The position numbers and the translations under genes were made by a program. 64,000 nucleotides of DNA from CADEED01 sp043747875 (GTDB lineage: Bacteria; Pseudomonadota; Gammaproteobacteria; Steroidobacterales; Steroidobacteraceae), in NCBI GenBank assembly GCA_043747875.1, contig JAYTOI010000009.1, positions 123,753 through 187,752 of the forward strand, written 5' to 3'. Below, in pieces: positions 36,335 to 45,558 of this stretch (within the stretch, counting starts at the first letter, position 1; every line of letters starts with the position of its first letter). Below the pieces are notes generated by a model that worked only from the letters and a program-made list of their open reading frames with translations, was not told where the DNA came from and searched no databases.

Positions 36335-36425
36335 GAATGGATGCCTCTGTCTGGAAGGCGGAGAGTTTAGGGGCTGCCTGTGAATGCGGCAACGGGATGT
36401 ATTGCGTAAGATCGCGCCCAATCTC

Positions 36426-37562
36426 ATGAGCACTGCCCATCCCCTAACTCGCGCGCGCCGCATCGTCGTCAAGGTCGGCTCGGCACTGTTGATAAGTGAC
36501 GGTCAGGTGAATCGCCACTGGATCGAGACATTGGTCGACGATCTGCTGCGCCTGCGCGCGCGCAAGCAGGAGATCGTGCTCGTTTCCTCCGGCGCCATCG
36601 CGCTCGGACGGCGCGAACTCAAGTTCGCCGCGGGCCCGCTCAAACTCGAGGAGAGCCAGGCCGCGGCGGCCGTGGGGCAGATTGCGCTGGCCCACATTTA
36701 TAAGGAGTTGTTCGCCAAGTCCGGCGTCACGGTGGCGCAGATACTGTTAACACTCGAAGACAGCGAGCGCCGCCGCCGCTATCTCAACGCGCGCGCGACA
36801 CTCTCGCAGCTGCTCGAACTCGGGGCGCTTCCCGTGATCAACGAGAACGACACTGTCGCGACCGCCGAGATCCGTTATGGCGACAACGACCGCCTCGCGG
36901 CACGAGTGGCGCAGATGACGAGCGCGGATTGTCTGCTGCTGCTGTCGGATGTCTCCGGCCTGTACACCGCGGATCCCAACCTCGATCCCAGCGCGAAGCT
37001 CATCCCCGAAGTGCGCGAGATCACATCCGAGATCGAGGCGATGGGCGGAGGATCCGCCTCCGCGGTCGGCTCGGGTGGCATGGCGACGAAGATCGCCGCG
37101 GCGAAGATCGCGACCGCCGCGGGTTGCGCCATGGCCATTGCCGCCGGCGCACCGCTGCATGCCGTGCGCCGGCTCGAGGAGGGCGTGGAATGCACCTGGT
37201 TCCTGCCCGCGTCGAACCCCGAGAATGCGCGCAAGCAGTGGATCGCCGGCGCGCTGCGTCCCACAGGCGCCATCACCATCGACGCGGGAGCCATGCAGGC
37301 ACTGCGCTCGGGCAAGAGCCTGCTGCCCGCGGGTGTCACCGCCGTCGGCGGGCGCTTTTCCCGCGGCGATACCGTCAGCGTGTGCGACCGCGACGGCACA
37401 GAAATCGCGCGCGGCATGATTGCGTATAACGACAGCGACGCGACGCGCATCATCGGCAAGCGCAGCGCCGACATCGAAGCCCTACTGGGTTTTCGCGGCC
37501 GCACCGAGATGATTCACCGCGACGATCTGGTGATGCTGCGCCCGGATCTCGCTCCCGTCTGA
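36426..37562 (+). CDS. proB: Glutamate 5-kinase
   Basis: 378 residues: an amino-acid kinase domain (RIVVKVGSALLISDGQVNRH, IVLVSSGAIALGRREL, PVINENDTVATAEIRYGDND, LLLLSDVSGLYTADPN) and a C-terminal PUA domain (GAITIDAGAMQALRSGKSLL). It makes glutamyl 5-phosphate, the first step of proline synthesis, and is normally inhibited by proline. ATG at 36426 follows a -10-like TAAGAT by 13 bases. proA follows after 20 bases. Confidence 0.97.
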   Translation: MSTAHPLTRARRIVVKVGSALLISDGQVNRHWIETLVDDLLRLRARKQEIVLVSSGAIALGRRELKFAAGPLKLEESQAAAAVGQIALAHIYKELFAKSGVTVAQILLTLEDSERRRRYLNARATLSQLLELGALPVINENDTVATAEIRYGDNDRLAARVAQMTSADCLLLLSDVSGLYTADPNLDPSAKLIPEVREITSEIEAMGGGSASAVGSGGMATKIAAAKIATAAGCAMAIAAGAPLHAVRRLEEGVECTWFLPASNPENARKQWIAGALRPTGAITIDAGAMQALRSGKSLLPAGVTAVGGRFSRGDTVSVCDRDGTEIARGMIAYNDSDATRIIGKRSADIEALLGFRGRTEMIHRDDLVMLRPDLAPV

Positions 37563-37582
37563 GCACGAGCCATAAATCCCCC

Positions 37583-38866
37583 ATGAGTGCCGCCGTAAAC
37601 GCATCGCCCGAAATCGCCGCCATCATGGATCGGCTGGGCCGCGCCGCCACCGAGGCTGCGGGCGTCCTGGCACGCGCCAGCACGGCGGCGAAGAACGATG
37701 CGCTCGCGAAGGTGGCCGTCGCATTGCGCGATGGAAAGGCGGCCTTGCTGGCGGCCAATGCCGAGGACATGGCCGCGGCGCGTTCCAAGGGACTTTCGGG
37801 TGCCATGCTCGATCGCCTCGTGCTGGATGAGCAACGCATCGAAGCCATGGCGTGCGCAGTGGAGGACATCGCGGCACTGGCCGATCCCATCGGCACCACC
37901 ATCGCGCGGTGGACCCGGCCCAACGGGCTCGACATATCGCGGGTGCGCGTGCCGCTGGGCGTCGTCGGAATCATTTACGAGAGCCGACCCAACGTGACGT
38001 GCGATGCCGGGTCGCTGTGCCTGAAGTCCGGCAACGCGGCCATTCTGCGCGGCGGCTCCGAGAGCGTGCATTCGAGCCGTGCCATCCATGCCTGCCTCGC
38101 GGCGGGGCTGACGAGCGCCGGGTTGCCGGCCGCGGCGATCCAGCTCGTGCCCACCACCGACCGTGCCGCCGTCGGCTATCTGCTGTCGTCGATGACCGGG
38201 TACGTCGACGTCGTCGTGCCGCGCGGCGGCAAGAGCCTGGTCGCGCGCGTGCAGGCCGAGGCGCGCGTGCCCGTCATCGGGCATCTCGAGGGTGTCTGCC
38301 ACGTGTACGTCGATCGCGATGCGGATCTCGCGATGGCGCGCGCCATCGTCAGGAACGCCAAGCTGCGACGCACCGGCGTGTGCGGCTCGGCGGAGACCTT
38401 GCTAGTCGACGCCGCGTGCGCGGCCACGCATCTCGCGCCGGTGGTGCGCGAGCTGCTCGACGCGGGCTGCGAAGTGCGCGGCGACGCGGCGGTGCAGAAA
38501 GTGGATGCGCGCGTACTGGCGGCCACGGAGCAGGACTGGTACACCGAGTATCTCGACGCCATCATCGCCGCGCGCGTCGTCGATGGGGTGGATGCGGCCA
38601 TCGAGCACATAGCCAAGTACGGCTCCGCGCATACCGAGAGCATCGTGACGGCGAATGCCGCCACCGCGCAGCGGTTCCTCGATCGGGTAGATAGCGCCAT
38701 CGTACTGCACAATGCCTCGACGCAGTTCGCGGACGGCGGCGAGTTCGGCATGGGGGCGGAGATCGGCATCTCGACCGATCGCTTCCACGCGCGCGGGCCC
38801 GTGGGCGTGGAGCAGCTCACCTCGTACAAATATGTAGTGCGCGGCACCGGGCAGATCCGTCCCTAG
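37583..38866 (+). CDS. proA: Gamma-glutamyl phosphate reductase
   Basis: 427 residues. Conserved IYESRPNVTCDAGSLCLKSG, VVPRGGKSLVARVQAEARVP, catalytic Cys in RRTGVCGSAETLLVD, and FADGGEFGMGAEIGIST near the end. It reduces glutamyl phosphate to glutamate semialdehyde, which closes to the proline precursor. Co-transcribed with proB. Confidence 0.97.
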   Translation: MSAAVNASPEIAAIMDRLGRAATEAAGVLARASTAAKNDALAKVAVALRDGKAALLAANAEDMAAARSKGLSGAMLDRLVLDEQRIEAMACAVEDIAALADPIGTTIARWTRPNGLDISRVRVPLGVVGIIYESRPNVTCDAGSLCLKSGNAAILRGGSESVHSSRAIHACLAAGLTSAGLPAAAIQLVPTTDRAAVGYLLSSMTGYVDVVVPRGGKSLVARVQAEARVPVIGHLEGVCHVYVDRDADLAMARAIVRNAKLRRTGVCGSAETLLVDAACAATHLAPVVRELLDAGCEVRGDAAVQKVDARVLAATEQDWYTEYLDAIIAARVVDGVDAAIEHIAKYGSAHTESIVTANAATAQRFLDRVDSAIVLHNASTQFADGGEFGMGAEIGISTDRFHARGPVGVEQLTSYKYVVRGTGQIRP

Positions 38867-38883
38867 CAAGCGGGGACCGCCAT

Positions 38884-39807
38884 TCATCGCAGCTTCACGA
38901 TCTCCGCCAGCGCCAGCTGATGCTCCGCCAAATCGAATACCTGCAGATTGATCGCCGCCGCTAGATAGTCGCGCGCGCGCGCGGTGTCGCCGCGCGCCCA
39001 ATGTGCCTCGCCGACGTAGAACAGCGCCTGACAGAGCCGGTCGCTCGTGCCGAGGGGTATTTCATCATCGTCTTCGGCGAAGTCGGACCGCATGTACTGG
39101 GTCAGGTTCGCTTCGGTGAGCTCGCCCTGCAGATAGCGCGCCAGCGGTCGTGGCCACTCGTCGTCGTGAATGCGCTCGACGAACTGCGGCTGCGGGACGC
39201 CGGCACGGCGTTGCGCCAGCCAGAACATGAGCTGCGCGAACTCGGCCTGCGGCCGGTCCGGCTCGCCGGCCGCCACGTAGCGGAAGCGGGCGGCGGCGGC
39301 GGCCCAACTACCGGCGACGAAGTCGAGCGTGCCGGCCTGGCGATACAACTCGGCGGAGCGCGGCTCCAATGCCAATCCCGCCTCCACGGCCGCGCGCGCG
39401 GCGTCGTAGCGGTGCCCGGCGAACAGCGCTTCGGCGAGACGGCCGAAAATGAAGGCATCGCGCGGCCTGCAGGCCAGGGCGCGGTTGAATGCCGTCGCCG
39501 CGCCCGCGGAATCGCCGGTTGCCAGGCGCGCATGGCCCAGCCTCAGGTGCAGAACCGCGAAGCGCTGCGCGCCCAGGCCGCGCGCGCATTGCGCATCGGG
39601 CGGCACGCGCGCCTGCGCGATCTCGTGTTCGGTGGCGCGGACGTCGTCATTTCCCGGCATTGGCAAATCGTCCGGCTTGCGCTTCTCCCACGCGGTGCGC
39701 GCGAGCGCGAGCAGCGGCGAATCCCCTTGCTCCGGCTCTGGCGCCTGCGCCGCGCGCGCCGGCAGCGGCACCATGCACGCGAGCAACAGGATCGCGAGCA
39801 GCTTCAC
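38884..39807 (-). CDS. Exported TPR-repeat protein
   Basis: 307 residues with a signal peptide (KLLAILLLACMVPLPARA). Tetratricopeptide-like helices follow (HLRLGHARLATGDSAGAATA, FGRLAEALFAGHRYDAARAA and GEAHWARGDTARARDYLAAA). The final repeat YLAAAINLQVFDLAEHQLAL resembles NlpI-type lipoproteins, but no clear lipobox is seen beyond LLLAC. The GTG start overlaps the stop of the Moco fusion gene by four bases (GTGA), so it is the last gene of the cofactor operon. Whether it takes part in cofactor work is unknown. Confidence 0.75.
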   Translation of the reverse strand: MKLLAILLLACMVPLPARAAQAPEPEQGDSPLLALARTAWEKRKPDDLPMPGNDDVRATEHEIAQARVPPDAQCARGLGAQRFAVLHLRLGHARLATGDSAGAATAFNRALACRPRDAFIFGRLAEALFAGHRYDAARAAVEAGLALEPRSAELYRQAGTLDFVAGSWAAAAARFRYVAAGEPDRPQAEFAQLMFWLAQRRAGVPQPQFVERIHDDEWPRPLARYLQGELTEANLTQYMRSDFAEDDDEIPLGTSDRLCQALFYVGEAHWARGDTARARDYLAAAINLQVFDLAEHQLALAEIVKLR

Positions 39808-41378
39808 GCGGACGCTTTCAGCGCGCGCAGACCACCGCGCAGCGAGCGGCAATCCTGGAAGCCGTGGCCGCGCAGCAGGTCGGCGGCGGCCGCGCTGCGC
39901 TTGCCGCTGGAACACACCAGTAGATAGCGCAGGTGGCCGTCGAGTCCGGCGGCACCGGTCATGAGCCTGGACACGGGCATGTGCAAGGCGGGTACGGCCA
40001 GCGGCTCGGCCTGCAGTTCGCGCGAATCGCGCACGTCGATCAGCGTGAAGCCGGCGCGCTGCGCGTCGGCAAGCGAAGCGAAGGTCGCCTCCAGTTCATC
40101 GGGCACCGGCGCGGCGGGCGGTGCTGCGGCGGGCACGGCCGCATGCGCGGCGCAGCCGGCGGATCGGCGTACGCGCAGCCGCTGCGTGGAGAGCGTGATC
40201 AAATCGAATATGAGCATCTGGTCGCCGCCAAGGCCGGGCAGGCCTAACAACAGCTTGAGCGCTTCCAGCGCCTGCAGGCTGCCGAAGACTCCCGGTACGG
40301 GGCCGAGCACGCCGGCCTCGGCGCAGTTGCCGACGAGTCCGTCGCGCGTGGCCGTGGGCCACACGCAGCGCAAGCAGGGCGAGGCGGCGTCGCCCCGCAC
40401 GAGCTGCAGTTGTCCCTCGTATTGGTACACGCTCGCGAACAGCACCGGTTTGCCCGAGCGCAGCGCGACGTCGTTGAGCAGGAACTTGGTCGAGAAGTTG
40501 TCGCTGCAGTCGAGGATGAGGTCGTAGCCGACGACGAGTCGGTCCGCATTGGCCGCGTCGAGGCGCAGCGCGTGCGACTGCACGCGCACCTGCGGATTGA
40601 GCGCGCGCACGCGTCGTTCGGCCAGCGCGGCTTTCTCGGCGCCGCAGTCGGCGAGCGCGTACCAGGTCTGGCGATGCAGGTTCGAGGGCTCGAGCCGGTC
40701 GCCGTCGACGATGCCCAGCCGGCCGACGCCCGCACCCGCGAGGTACTGCAGCACGGGCACTCCGAGCCCGCCCGCGCCGACGACGAGCACCGATGCACCC
40801 GCGAGGCGCTGCTGGCCGGCGGTGCCGACTTCCTTGAGCGCGATCTGACGCGAGTAGTCAGGCGTCGGAATGGTGGCGTGCGGGTGGGCATGCGCGGGTG
40901 CGTGCGCATGTTCGTGCTCGTGCTCTTTTTGGTGTGTGTGCGCGGCCGGCGCGGCGCATCTCTCGCAGTTCACCCAGCCGGAGTCGCCGTTGATGTAGTG
41001 CTCCTTCTTCCAGATGGGCACCCGGTGCTTCACTTCGTCGATGATGTAGCGGCAGGCGCGGAAAGCCTCGTCACGGTGGGCGGCGCTGACGCCCACCCAC
41101 ACGGCGACGTCGCCGATGGCCAGCGACCCCAGCCGGTGTACACAGGATGCCCGACGCACGCCGAATTTTTCGCGCGCCTCCGCAACGATGCGCGCGCCTT
41201 CCTTCTCGGCCAGCTCCGCGTACCCCTCGTATTCCAGCAGCGTGACGAAGTGACCTTCATTGTGATTGCGCACCCAGCCTTCGAACTGCGCGAAACCGCC
41301 ACAGCTCGCGTCGCGCACCGTGTCGCGCAGCACCGCCGGGGCGAGTGGCTCGGTGCTGAAGTAGAACGGCGTGCTCAT
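39804..41378 (-). CDS. MoaE-MoeB-rhodanese fusion protein of molybdopterin synthesis
   Basis: 524 residues in three parts. Residues 1-145 are MoaE (ASCGGFAQFEGWVRNHNEGH, CVHRLGSLAIGDVAVWVGVS, VPIWKKEHY with the catalytic Lys), the large subunit of molybdopterin synthase. A His-rich linker follows (HTHQKEHEHEHAHAPAHAHP). Residues about 180-410 are a MoeB/ThiF E1 enzyme (SVLVVGAGGLGVPVLQYLAG, YDLILDCSDNFSTKFLLND, zinc CLRC) that adenylates MoaD. The end is a rhodanese (YLLVCSSGKRS), a likely sulphur donor. No frameshift is seen. Its partner MoaD is fused to MobA in the overlapping upstream gene. Confidence 0.92.
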   Translation of the reverse strand: MSTPFYFSTEPLAPAVLRDTVRDASCGGFAQFEGWVRNHNEGHFVTLLEYEGYAELAEKEGARIVAEAREKFGVRRASCVHRLGSLAIGDVAVWVGVSAAHRDEAFRACRYIIDEVKHRVPIWKKEHYINGDSGWVNCERCAAPAAHTHQKEHEHEHAHAPAHAHPHATIPTPDYSRQIALKEVGTAGQQRLAGASVLVVGAGGLGVPVLQYLAGAGVGRLGIVDGDRLEPSNLHRQTWYALADCGAEKAALAERRVRALNPQVRVQSHALRLDAANADRLVVGYDLILDCSDNFSTKFLLNDVALRSGKPVLFASVYQYEGQLQLVRGDAASPCLRCVWPTATRDGLVGNCAEAGVLGPVPGVFGSLQALEALKLLLGLPGLGGDQMLIFDLITLSTQRLRVRRSAGCAAHAAVPAAAPPAAPVPDELEATFASLADAQRAGFTLIDVRDSRELQAEPLAVPALHMPVSRLMTGAAGLDGHLRYLLVCSSGKRSAAAADLLRGHGFQDCRSLRGGLRALKASA

Positions 41379-42211
41379 CCGCCCGCGACCGGAGGAATGA
41401 ACACGACGGCATCGCCGGGTGCAAGCGGCTGCGTCCACTCGCTGAACTCCGCGTTCACGGCGACGCGCAGCATGTCGGCGGGCAGCGTGAACGCATGGCG
41501 CGCGGCGAGTTCGGCGTACAGCTCGCGCGGCGTGCGCGCCGCGGTGCTGAGGGTCTCGGCGCTGCGGCCCGCCTGCTCGCGCAGCAGCGCGTAGTACTGC
41601 ACCTGGATTTCGCGCGTGGCACCGGGACGCATGGCGGACATGGCCGCCCCATACTCCGCCTGCGTGTTGACGTTGTCGAGCGCGCGCGGCTCGGGTTGAT
41701 CGAGCAGCCGCGTGCGCGCATTGCCGAGGAATTTTCGCGGGCACATGTTGCCGGAGGCCAGGTGCGCGCCGAGCGCCGCGCGTGCCTGCGGCTCGTAGAT
41801 GGCGCACAGCGGCTCGGGCAAGCCGTCGTGGGCGGAGCGGAATGCCGTCGCTTCGACCGACGGATCGCGCGCCGCGATCAGCGTGTCCAGTGTGCGGGTG
41901 TCGAGAAACGGCAGGTCGCAGGCCAGCACCAGCCACGCGGCGCCGGGATGTTCCGCCAGCGCGGCGGTGATGCCGGCGATGGGGCCCGCGGCGTCACCGC
42001 GGTCGACGATCTGCTGGTACTGCGCCCGCGCCGCGTCGCCTAGCTGATCGGCGCGCACCGAGACGAACGCGCGCGCGACGCGCGGGGTCAGCAGCTTCAT
42101 GGCCGCGTCGAGCTGCGTTTCGCCCGGTCGGTATTCGATGGCCGCCTTGTCGCGCTGCATGCGGGTGCTGCGTCCGCCCGCGAGCACGATTCCGTAGAGA
42201 GGCGGGCTCAT
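41375..42211 (-). CDS. MobA-MoaD fusion protein
   Basis: 278 residues. The N-terminal 190 residues are a MobA-type guanylyltransferase (YGIVLAGGRSTRMQRDKAAI, AWLVLACDLPFLDTRTLD, NVNTQAEY) that attaches GMP to molybdopterin. The C-terminal 80 residues are a ubiquitin-like MoaD (VQYYALLREQAGRSAETLST to PGDAVVFIPPVAGG), ending in the required Gly-Gly tail that carries the thiocarboxylate. The joint is at about MRPGATREI (190-200). It overlaps moaC upstream and the MoaE-MoeB fusion downstream by four bases each. Confidence 0.92.
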   Translation of the reverse strand: MSPPLYGIVLAGGRSTRMQRDKAAIEYRPGETQLDAAMKLLTPRVARAFVSVRADQLGDAARAQYQQIVDRGDAAGPIAGITAALAEHPGAAWLVLACDLPFLDTRTLDTLIAARDPSVEATAFRSAHDGLPEPLCAIYEPQARAALGAHLASGNMCPRKFLGNARTRLLDQPEPRALDNVNTQAEYGAAMSAMRPGATREIQVQYYALLREQAGRSAETLSTAARTPRELYAELAARHAFTLPADMLRVAVNAEFSEWTQPLAPGDAVVFIPPVAGG

Positions 42212-42732
42212 GATCGTCGCCGGGTAGTTTGGCCGTGCGTCGCTCCGGACCGCAGATACTCGCGCTTGCCACCGGTCTTGCGCAGCAGCCGGACGGGGCC
42301 GATCTCGATGTCGTGCGACAGCGCCTTGCACATGTCGTAGATAGTCAGCGCCGCGGCGGTGGCGCCGACCAGCGCTTCCATCTCGACGCCGGTCTTGTGA
42401 TGCACGGCGACGTTGCAGACGATGCGGATCTCGCCGCGCGGGCGGGTCGCGATGTCGACGGTGCAGCGCTCGAGCGGCAGCGGGTGACAGAACGGGATGA
42501 TCTCGTGCGTCTTCTTCGCGGCCATGACGCCGGCGACGATGGCGGTGTCGAACACCGGGCCCTTCCTGGTGCGATGGCCGGTGCGCGCGAGTTCGCGCGC
42601 CACCGCCGGCGGTAGTTTGACGGTGGCCTCGGCGCTGGCCTCGCGCTGCGAGGCGGACTTCGCGCCCACGTCGACCATGGTGGGGCGGTTCGCGGCGTCG
42701 AGATGGGTCAGCTTGTTGCTAGATCTTGGCAT
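42208..42732 (-). CDS. moaC: Cyclic pyranopterin monophosphate synthase
   Basis: 174 residues. Motifs: RPTMVDVGAKSASQREASAE, AKKTHEIIPFCHPLPLERCT, TGVEMEALVGATAAALTIYD and MCKALSHDIEI, all standard for MoaC, which with MoaA turns GTP into cyclic pyranopterin monophosphate. Overlaps the MobA-MoaD gene by four bases. Confidence 0.97.
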   Translation of the reverse strand: MPRSSNKLTHLDAANRPTMVDVGAKSASQREASAEATVKLPPAVARELARTGHRTRKGPVFDTAIVAGVMAAKKTHEIIPFCHPLPLERCTVDIATRPRGEIRIVCNVAVHHKTGVEMEALVGATAAALTIYDMCKALSHDIEIGPVRLLRKTGGKREYLRSGATHGQTTRRRS

Positions 42733-42784
42733 GTACTTCCAGCTGTGATTGCGTGAGGACAGACGGAAGTCTTTCCCTGTCCGA

Positions 42785-43813
42785 CTATCCGCCGATGTAG
42801 TTCATCTCGACCTTGTGCAGGTCGGTCGCGCGCAGGCTGGCGCGCAACTCGCTGTAACGGTCGCCGCGGCGCGACCACGTCGCGCGCACCAGTTCGAGCA
42901 ACTCGTCATCGCTGGCTCCGGCGCGCAGCGGCGCGCGCAGATCCACTCCCTGCGTCGCGAACAGGCAGGTATAGAACGAGCCGTCGGACGAAATGCGCGC
43001 GCGCGAGCAGTCGCCGCAGAACGGCTGCGATACCGACGAAATGAACCCCACCTCGCCGGTGCCGTCCTCGAAGAGGTAACGCTCGGCCACTTCGCCGCGG
43101 TAATCGCGGTCGCGCGGGACCAGCGGCCAACGCGCATGAATCAGCGCGCGCAACTCGCTGGACGGCACCACCAGGCCGGGGTCCCAGTGGTTGCGCGTGC
43201 CGACGTCCATGTACTCGATGAAGCGCACGATGACACCGGTGCCGCGAAAGTGCGCCAGCAGGTCCAGCAGCGTCTGGTCGTTGACGCCGCGCTGCACCAC
43301 GGTGTTCACCTTGACCGGCGACAGGCCGGCACGCTGCGCCTGCTCGATGCCCGCGAGCACGTCGGCCACCGCGCCGAAGCCACCGCTCATCTTCACGAAC
43401 ACGTCGGGGTCGAGTGTGTCGAGGCTGACGGTGATGCGCTCGAGACCGGCGGCCTTGAGCTCGGTGGCGTACTTGCCTAGCAAGACGCCATTGGTCGTCA
43501 ACGCGATGTCTTCGATGCCGGGCAACGAGGTGAGATCGCCGATGAGGTCGGGCAGGTTGGGCCGCAGCAGCGGTTCGCCGCCCGTGATGCGCAGCTTCTT
43601 CACGCCGGCGCGGGCGAACACGCGCGCGACCCGCTGGATCTCGGCGAAGTCCAGGCGCTCGGTGGATTTCAGGAAGCGGTACGCGTCGTGGTACTTCTCG
43701 CGCGGCATGCAGTACGGACAGCGGAAATTGCAGCGGTCCATCACGGAGATGCGCAGGTCGTGGATAGGCCGCCGCAGTGTGTCGAGCGGAGCGCGCGGCA
43801 GGCCGAGTGTCAT
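42785..43813 (-). CDS. moaA: GTP 3',8-cyclase (radical SAM)
   Basis: 342 residues. The radical-SAM cluster CNFRCPYC (Cys28, 32, 35) lies near the N-terminus, then KLRITGGEPLLRPNLPDLIG; the second [4Fe-4S] site is PFCGDCSRARISSDGSFYTC. It ends in the conserved Gly-Gly (NYIGG). It rearranges GTP in the first step of cofactor synthesis. ATG at 43813 is 20 bases after the moeA stop. Confidence 0.97.
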   Translation of the reverse strand: MTLGLPRAPLDTLRRPIHDLRISVMDRCNFRCPYCMPREKYHDAYRFLKSTERLDFAEIQRVARVFARAGVKKLRITGGEPLLRPNLPDLIGDLTSLPGIEDIALTTNGVLLGKYATELKAAGLERITVSLDTLDPDVFVKMSGGFGAVADVLAGIEQAQRAGLSPVKVNTVVQRGVNDQTLLDLLAHFRGTGVIVRFIEYMDVGTRNHWDPGLVVPSSELRALIHARWPLVPRDRDYRGEVAERYLFEDGTGEVGFISSVSQPFCGDCSRARISSDGSFYTCLFATQGVDLRAPLRAGASDDELLELVRATWSRRGDRYSELRASLRATDLHKVEMNYIGG

Positions 43814-43833
43814 GACGTTCTCGCGCACGGGCC

Positions 43834-45024
43834 TCACCAGCTGAAGAAGCGCGCCACGAATCCCTTTGGAAACGTGTTGGGGCCGGGCGGCAGCTCGACG
43901 AAGCCGTCGGTGCCCGCCAGCGCGGTGAAATCGCCGGAGCCGTTGGTTGGACAGGGCTCGGCCGAGGTGCGGCCCCAATCGTCGGTCTTGAGCTTCACGG
44001 GCATGTAGAACGCCAGCGGCGCCTTCACCTCCACCGGCGCCGTCAGCGCGATGCGCGACGGTTCCTTCGGCGCCTCGCCCATCGCGGCGCTGAGCGCCGG
44101 CAACACATAGCGCGACAGGCACACCAGCGTCGAGACCGGATTGCCCGGCAGCGCGAACACCGCGGGACCGGACTGCGATACGCCGAACCACATCGGCTTG
44201 CCGGGACGCTGCGCGATGTGGTGAAACACGAGATCGACGCCTAACTTCTCGAGCACCTTGGGGACGAGGTCGAGTTTGCCCATCGACACGCCGCCGGACA
44301 TTATCAACACGTCGTGCGTGCGCAGATGGAAGCTCAGCCGATCGGTGAGCTGCACCTCGTCGTCGCGCACGTGATCGTCGGCGACGCGCGTGAGACCGTG
44401 CTGGCGCAGGCTCGCCGTGATGCCGTAGGAGTTCGAGCGCCGCACCTGGTGCGGCTCGATGGTCTCGCCGGGCTCCACCAGCTCGTTGCCGGTGGAGATC
44501 ACGACGATCATGGGTTGCGCGGCGACGCGCACGCGCGCCATGCCCGCGCCCGCGGCGATGGCGACCTCGGGTGGAGACAGACGCGTGCCCGCAGCCAGCA
44601 GCAACGCGCCCTGCCGGCAGTCCGAACCGCGACGATGCACGTTCTGCCAGGGCTTCGCAGGCGCGCGGACGTGGACAATGGCGCCGTCGCGCTCGAGGTG
44701 CTCCACGGGCACCACGGCGTCGCAGCCGCGCGGCAGGATGGCGCCAGTCATGGTCTCGATGCAGGTCGACGGATCTTCCAGCGACAGCGGCGGATCGCCC
44801 GCCGCCTGCGTGCCCGCGATGCGCAGATGCCCGGCAGACTCGCCCGCGCGAGTCGCCAACGCGATGCCATCCATCGCCACGCGATCGAACGGCGGATGAT
44901 CGCGCTCGGCGTAGATGTTCTCGCGCAGCACGGCGCCGACGGCTTGTGTGAGCGGCAACGATTCGATCGGCAGGCACACGAGGTGCTGCTCGATGAGAAC
45001 TGCTGCTTGTGCCGGCGTCAGCAT
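43834..45024 (-). CDS. moeA: Molybdopterin molybdenumtransferase
   Basis: 396 residues. Motifs: HPPFDRVAMDGIALATRAGE, MTGAILPRGCDAVVPVEH, VVISTGNELVEPGETI, IMSGGVSMGKLDLVPKVLE, and FALPGNPVSTLVCLSRYVLP. MoeA inserts molybdate into adenylated molybdopterin. It is the first gene of the operon moeA-moaA-moaC-(mobA-moaD)-(moaE-moeB)-TPR. A mogA-type adenylyltransferase is not in the window. Confidence 0.97.
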   Translation of the reverse strand: MLTPAQAAVLIEQHLVCLPIESLPLTQAVGAVLRENIYAERDHPPFDRVAMDGIALATRAGESAGHLRIAGTQAAGDPPLSLEDPSTCIETMTGAILPRGCDAVVPVEHLERDGAIVHVRAPAKPWQNVHRRGSDCRQGALLLAAGTRLSPPEVAIAAGAGMARVRVAAQPMIVVISTGNELVEPGETIEPHQVRRSNSYGITASLRQHGLTRVADDHVRDDEVQLTDRLSFHLRTHDVLIMSGGVSMGKLDLVPKVLEKLGVDLVFHHIAQRPGKPMWFGVSQSGPAVFALPGNPVSTLVCLSRYVLPALSAAMGEAPKEPSRIALTAPVEVKAPLAFYMPVKLKTDDWGRTSAEPCPTNGSGDFTALAGTDGFVELPPGPNTFPKGFVARFFSW

Positions 45025-45073
45025 GCGTGCGGTGCCCAGTTGGTTAGTGACCGCCGCGCGCCGCGAGGTGCGA

Positions 45074-45448
45074 CTAGCCGGACTTCTTCTCGGTAGCCTG
45101 CTTCGCCTTCCACGCGCGCAGCTGCTCGTTGAATCGCTCGGTGACAGCGGTCACTTCGTCGACGGCCGCGGTTTCCTTCTGCCCGTGCACGCGCTCCATC
45201 TCGGCCTTCTGTTCCGGCGTGACATTGGTCTGCGCGGTGAGCTTGGTATCGAACTCGGACTTGATGCACTGGAGGTAGGCCGTCATCTGCTCGTTGTACT
45301 TCACGACCTGGCCCTTGGCTTTGAGCATGTCGTCCTTGGAGGCCTGACCGCCGTCCGGAAATTTGCCCGGAGCGATCGGGTAGTCGCAGGCGGCCTGAGC
45401 TTGCGCGATTCCGCCGACTACGAGGAGGGTATAGATGAGTTGCTTCAT
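45074..45448 (-). CDS. Small exported protein of unknown function
   Basis: 124 residues. A signal peptide (KQLIYTLLVVGGIAQAQA) leads to a mature domain with two cysteines (ACDYPIAPGKFPDGG and YLQCIKSEFD) that could form a disulphide, and a long Glu/Lys-rich helix at the C-terminus. The family is not recognised. It is separated from moeA by only 49 bases on the same strand. Confidence 0.7.
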   Translation of the reverse strand: MKQLIYTLLVVGGIAQAQAACDYPIAPGKFPDGGQASKDDMLKAKGQVVKYNEQMTAYLQCIKSEFDTKLTAQTNVTPEQKAEMERVHGQKETAAVDEVTAVTERFNEQLRAWKAKQATEKKSG

Positions 45449-45558
45449 GAGGTTCGAATCCCCGAGTGCTTGTTCGAGTGGAGCAATATCTTAGAGGAAA
45501 CTCGGGGTGCGGGCTGCACCGCCAAGTAGGAGGAGCGAAGGGGGCCGGCCCGGCGGAG

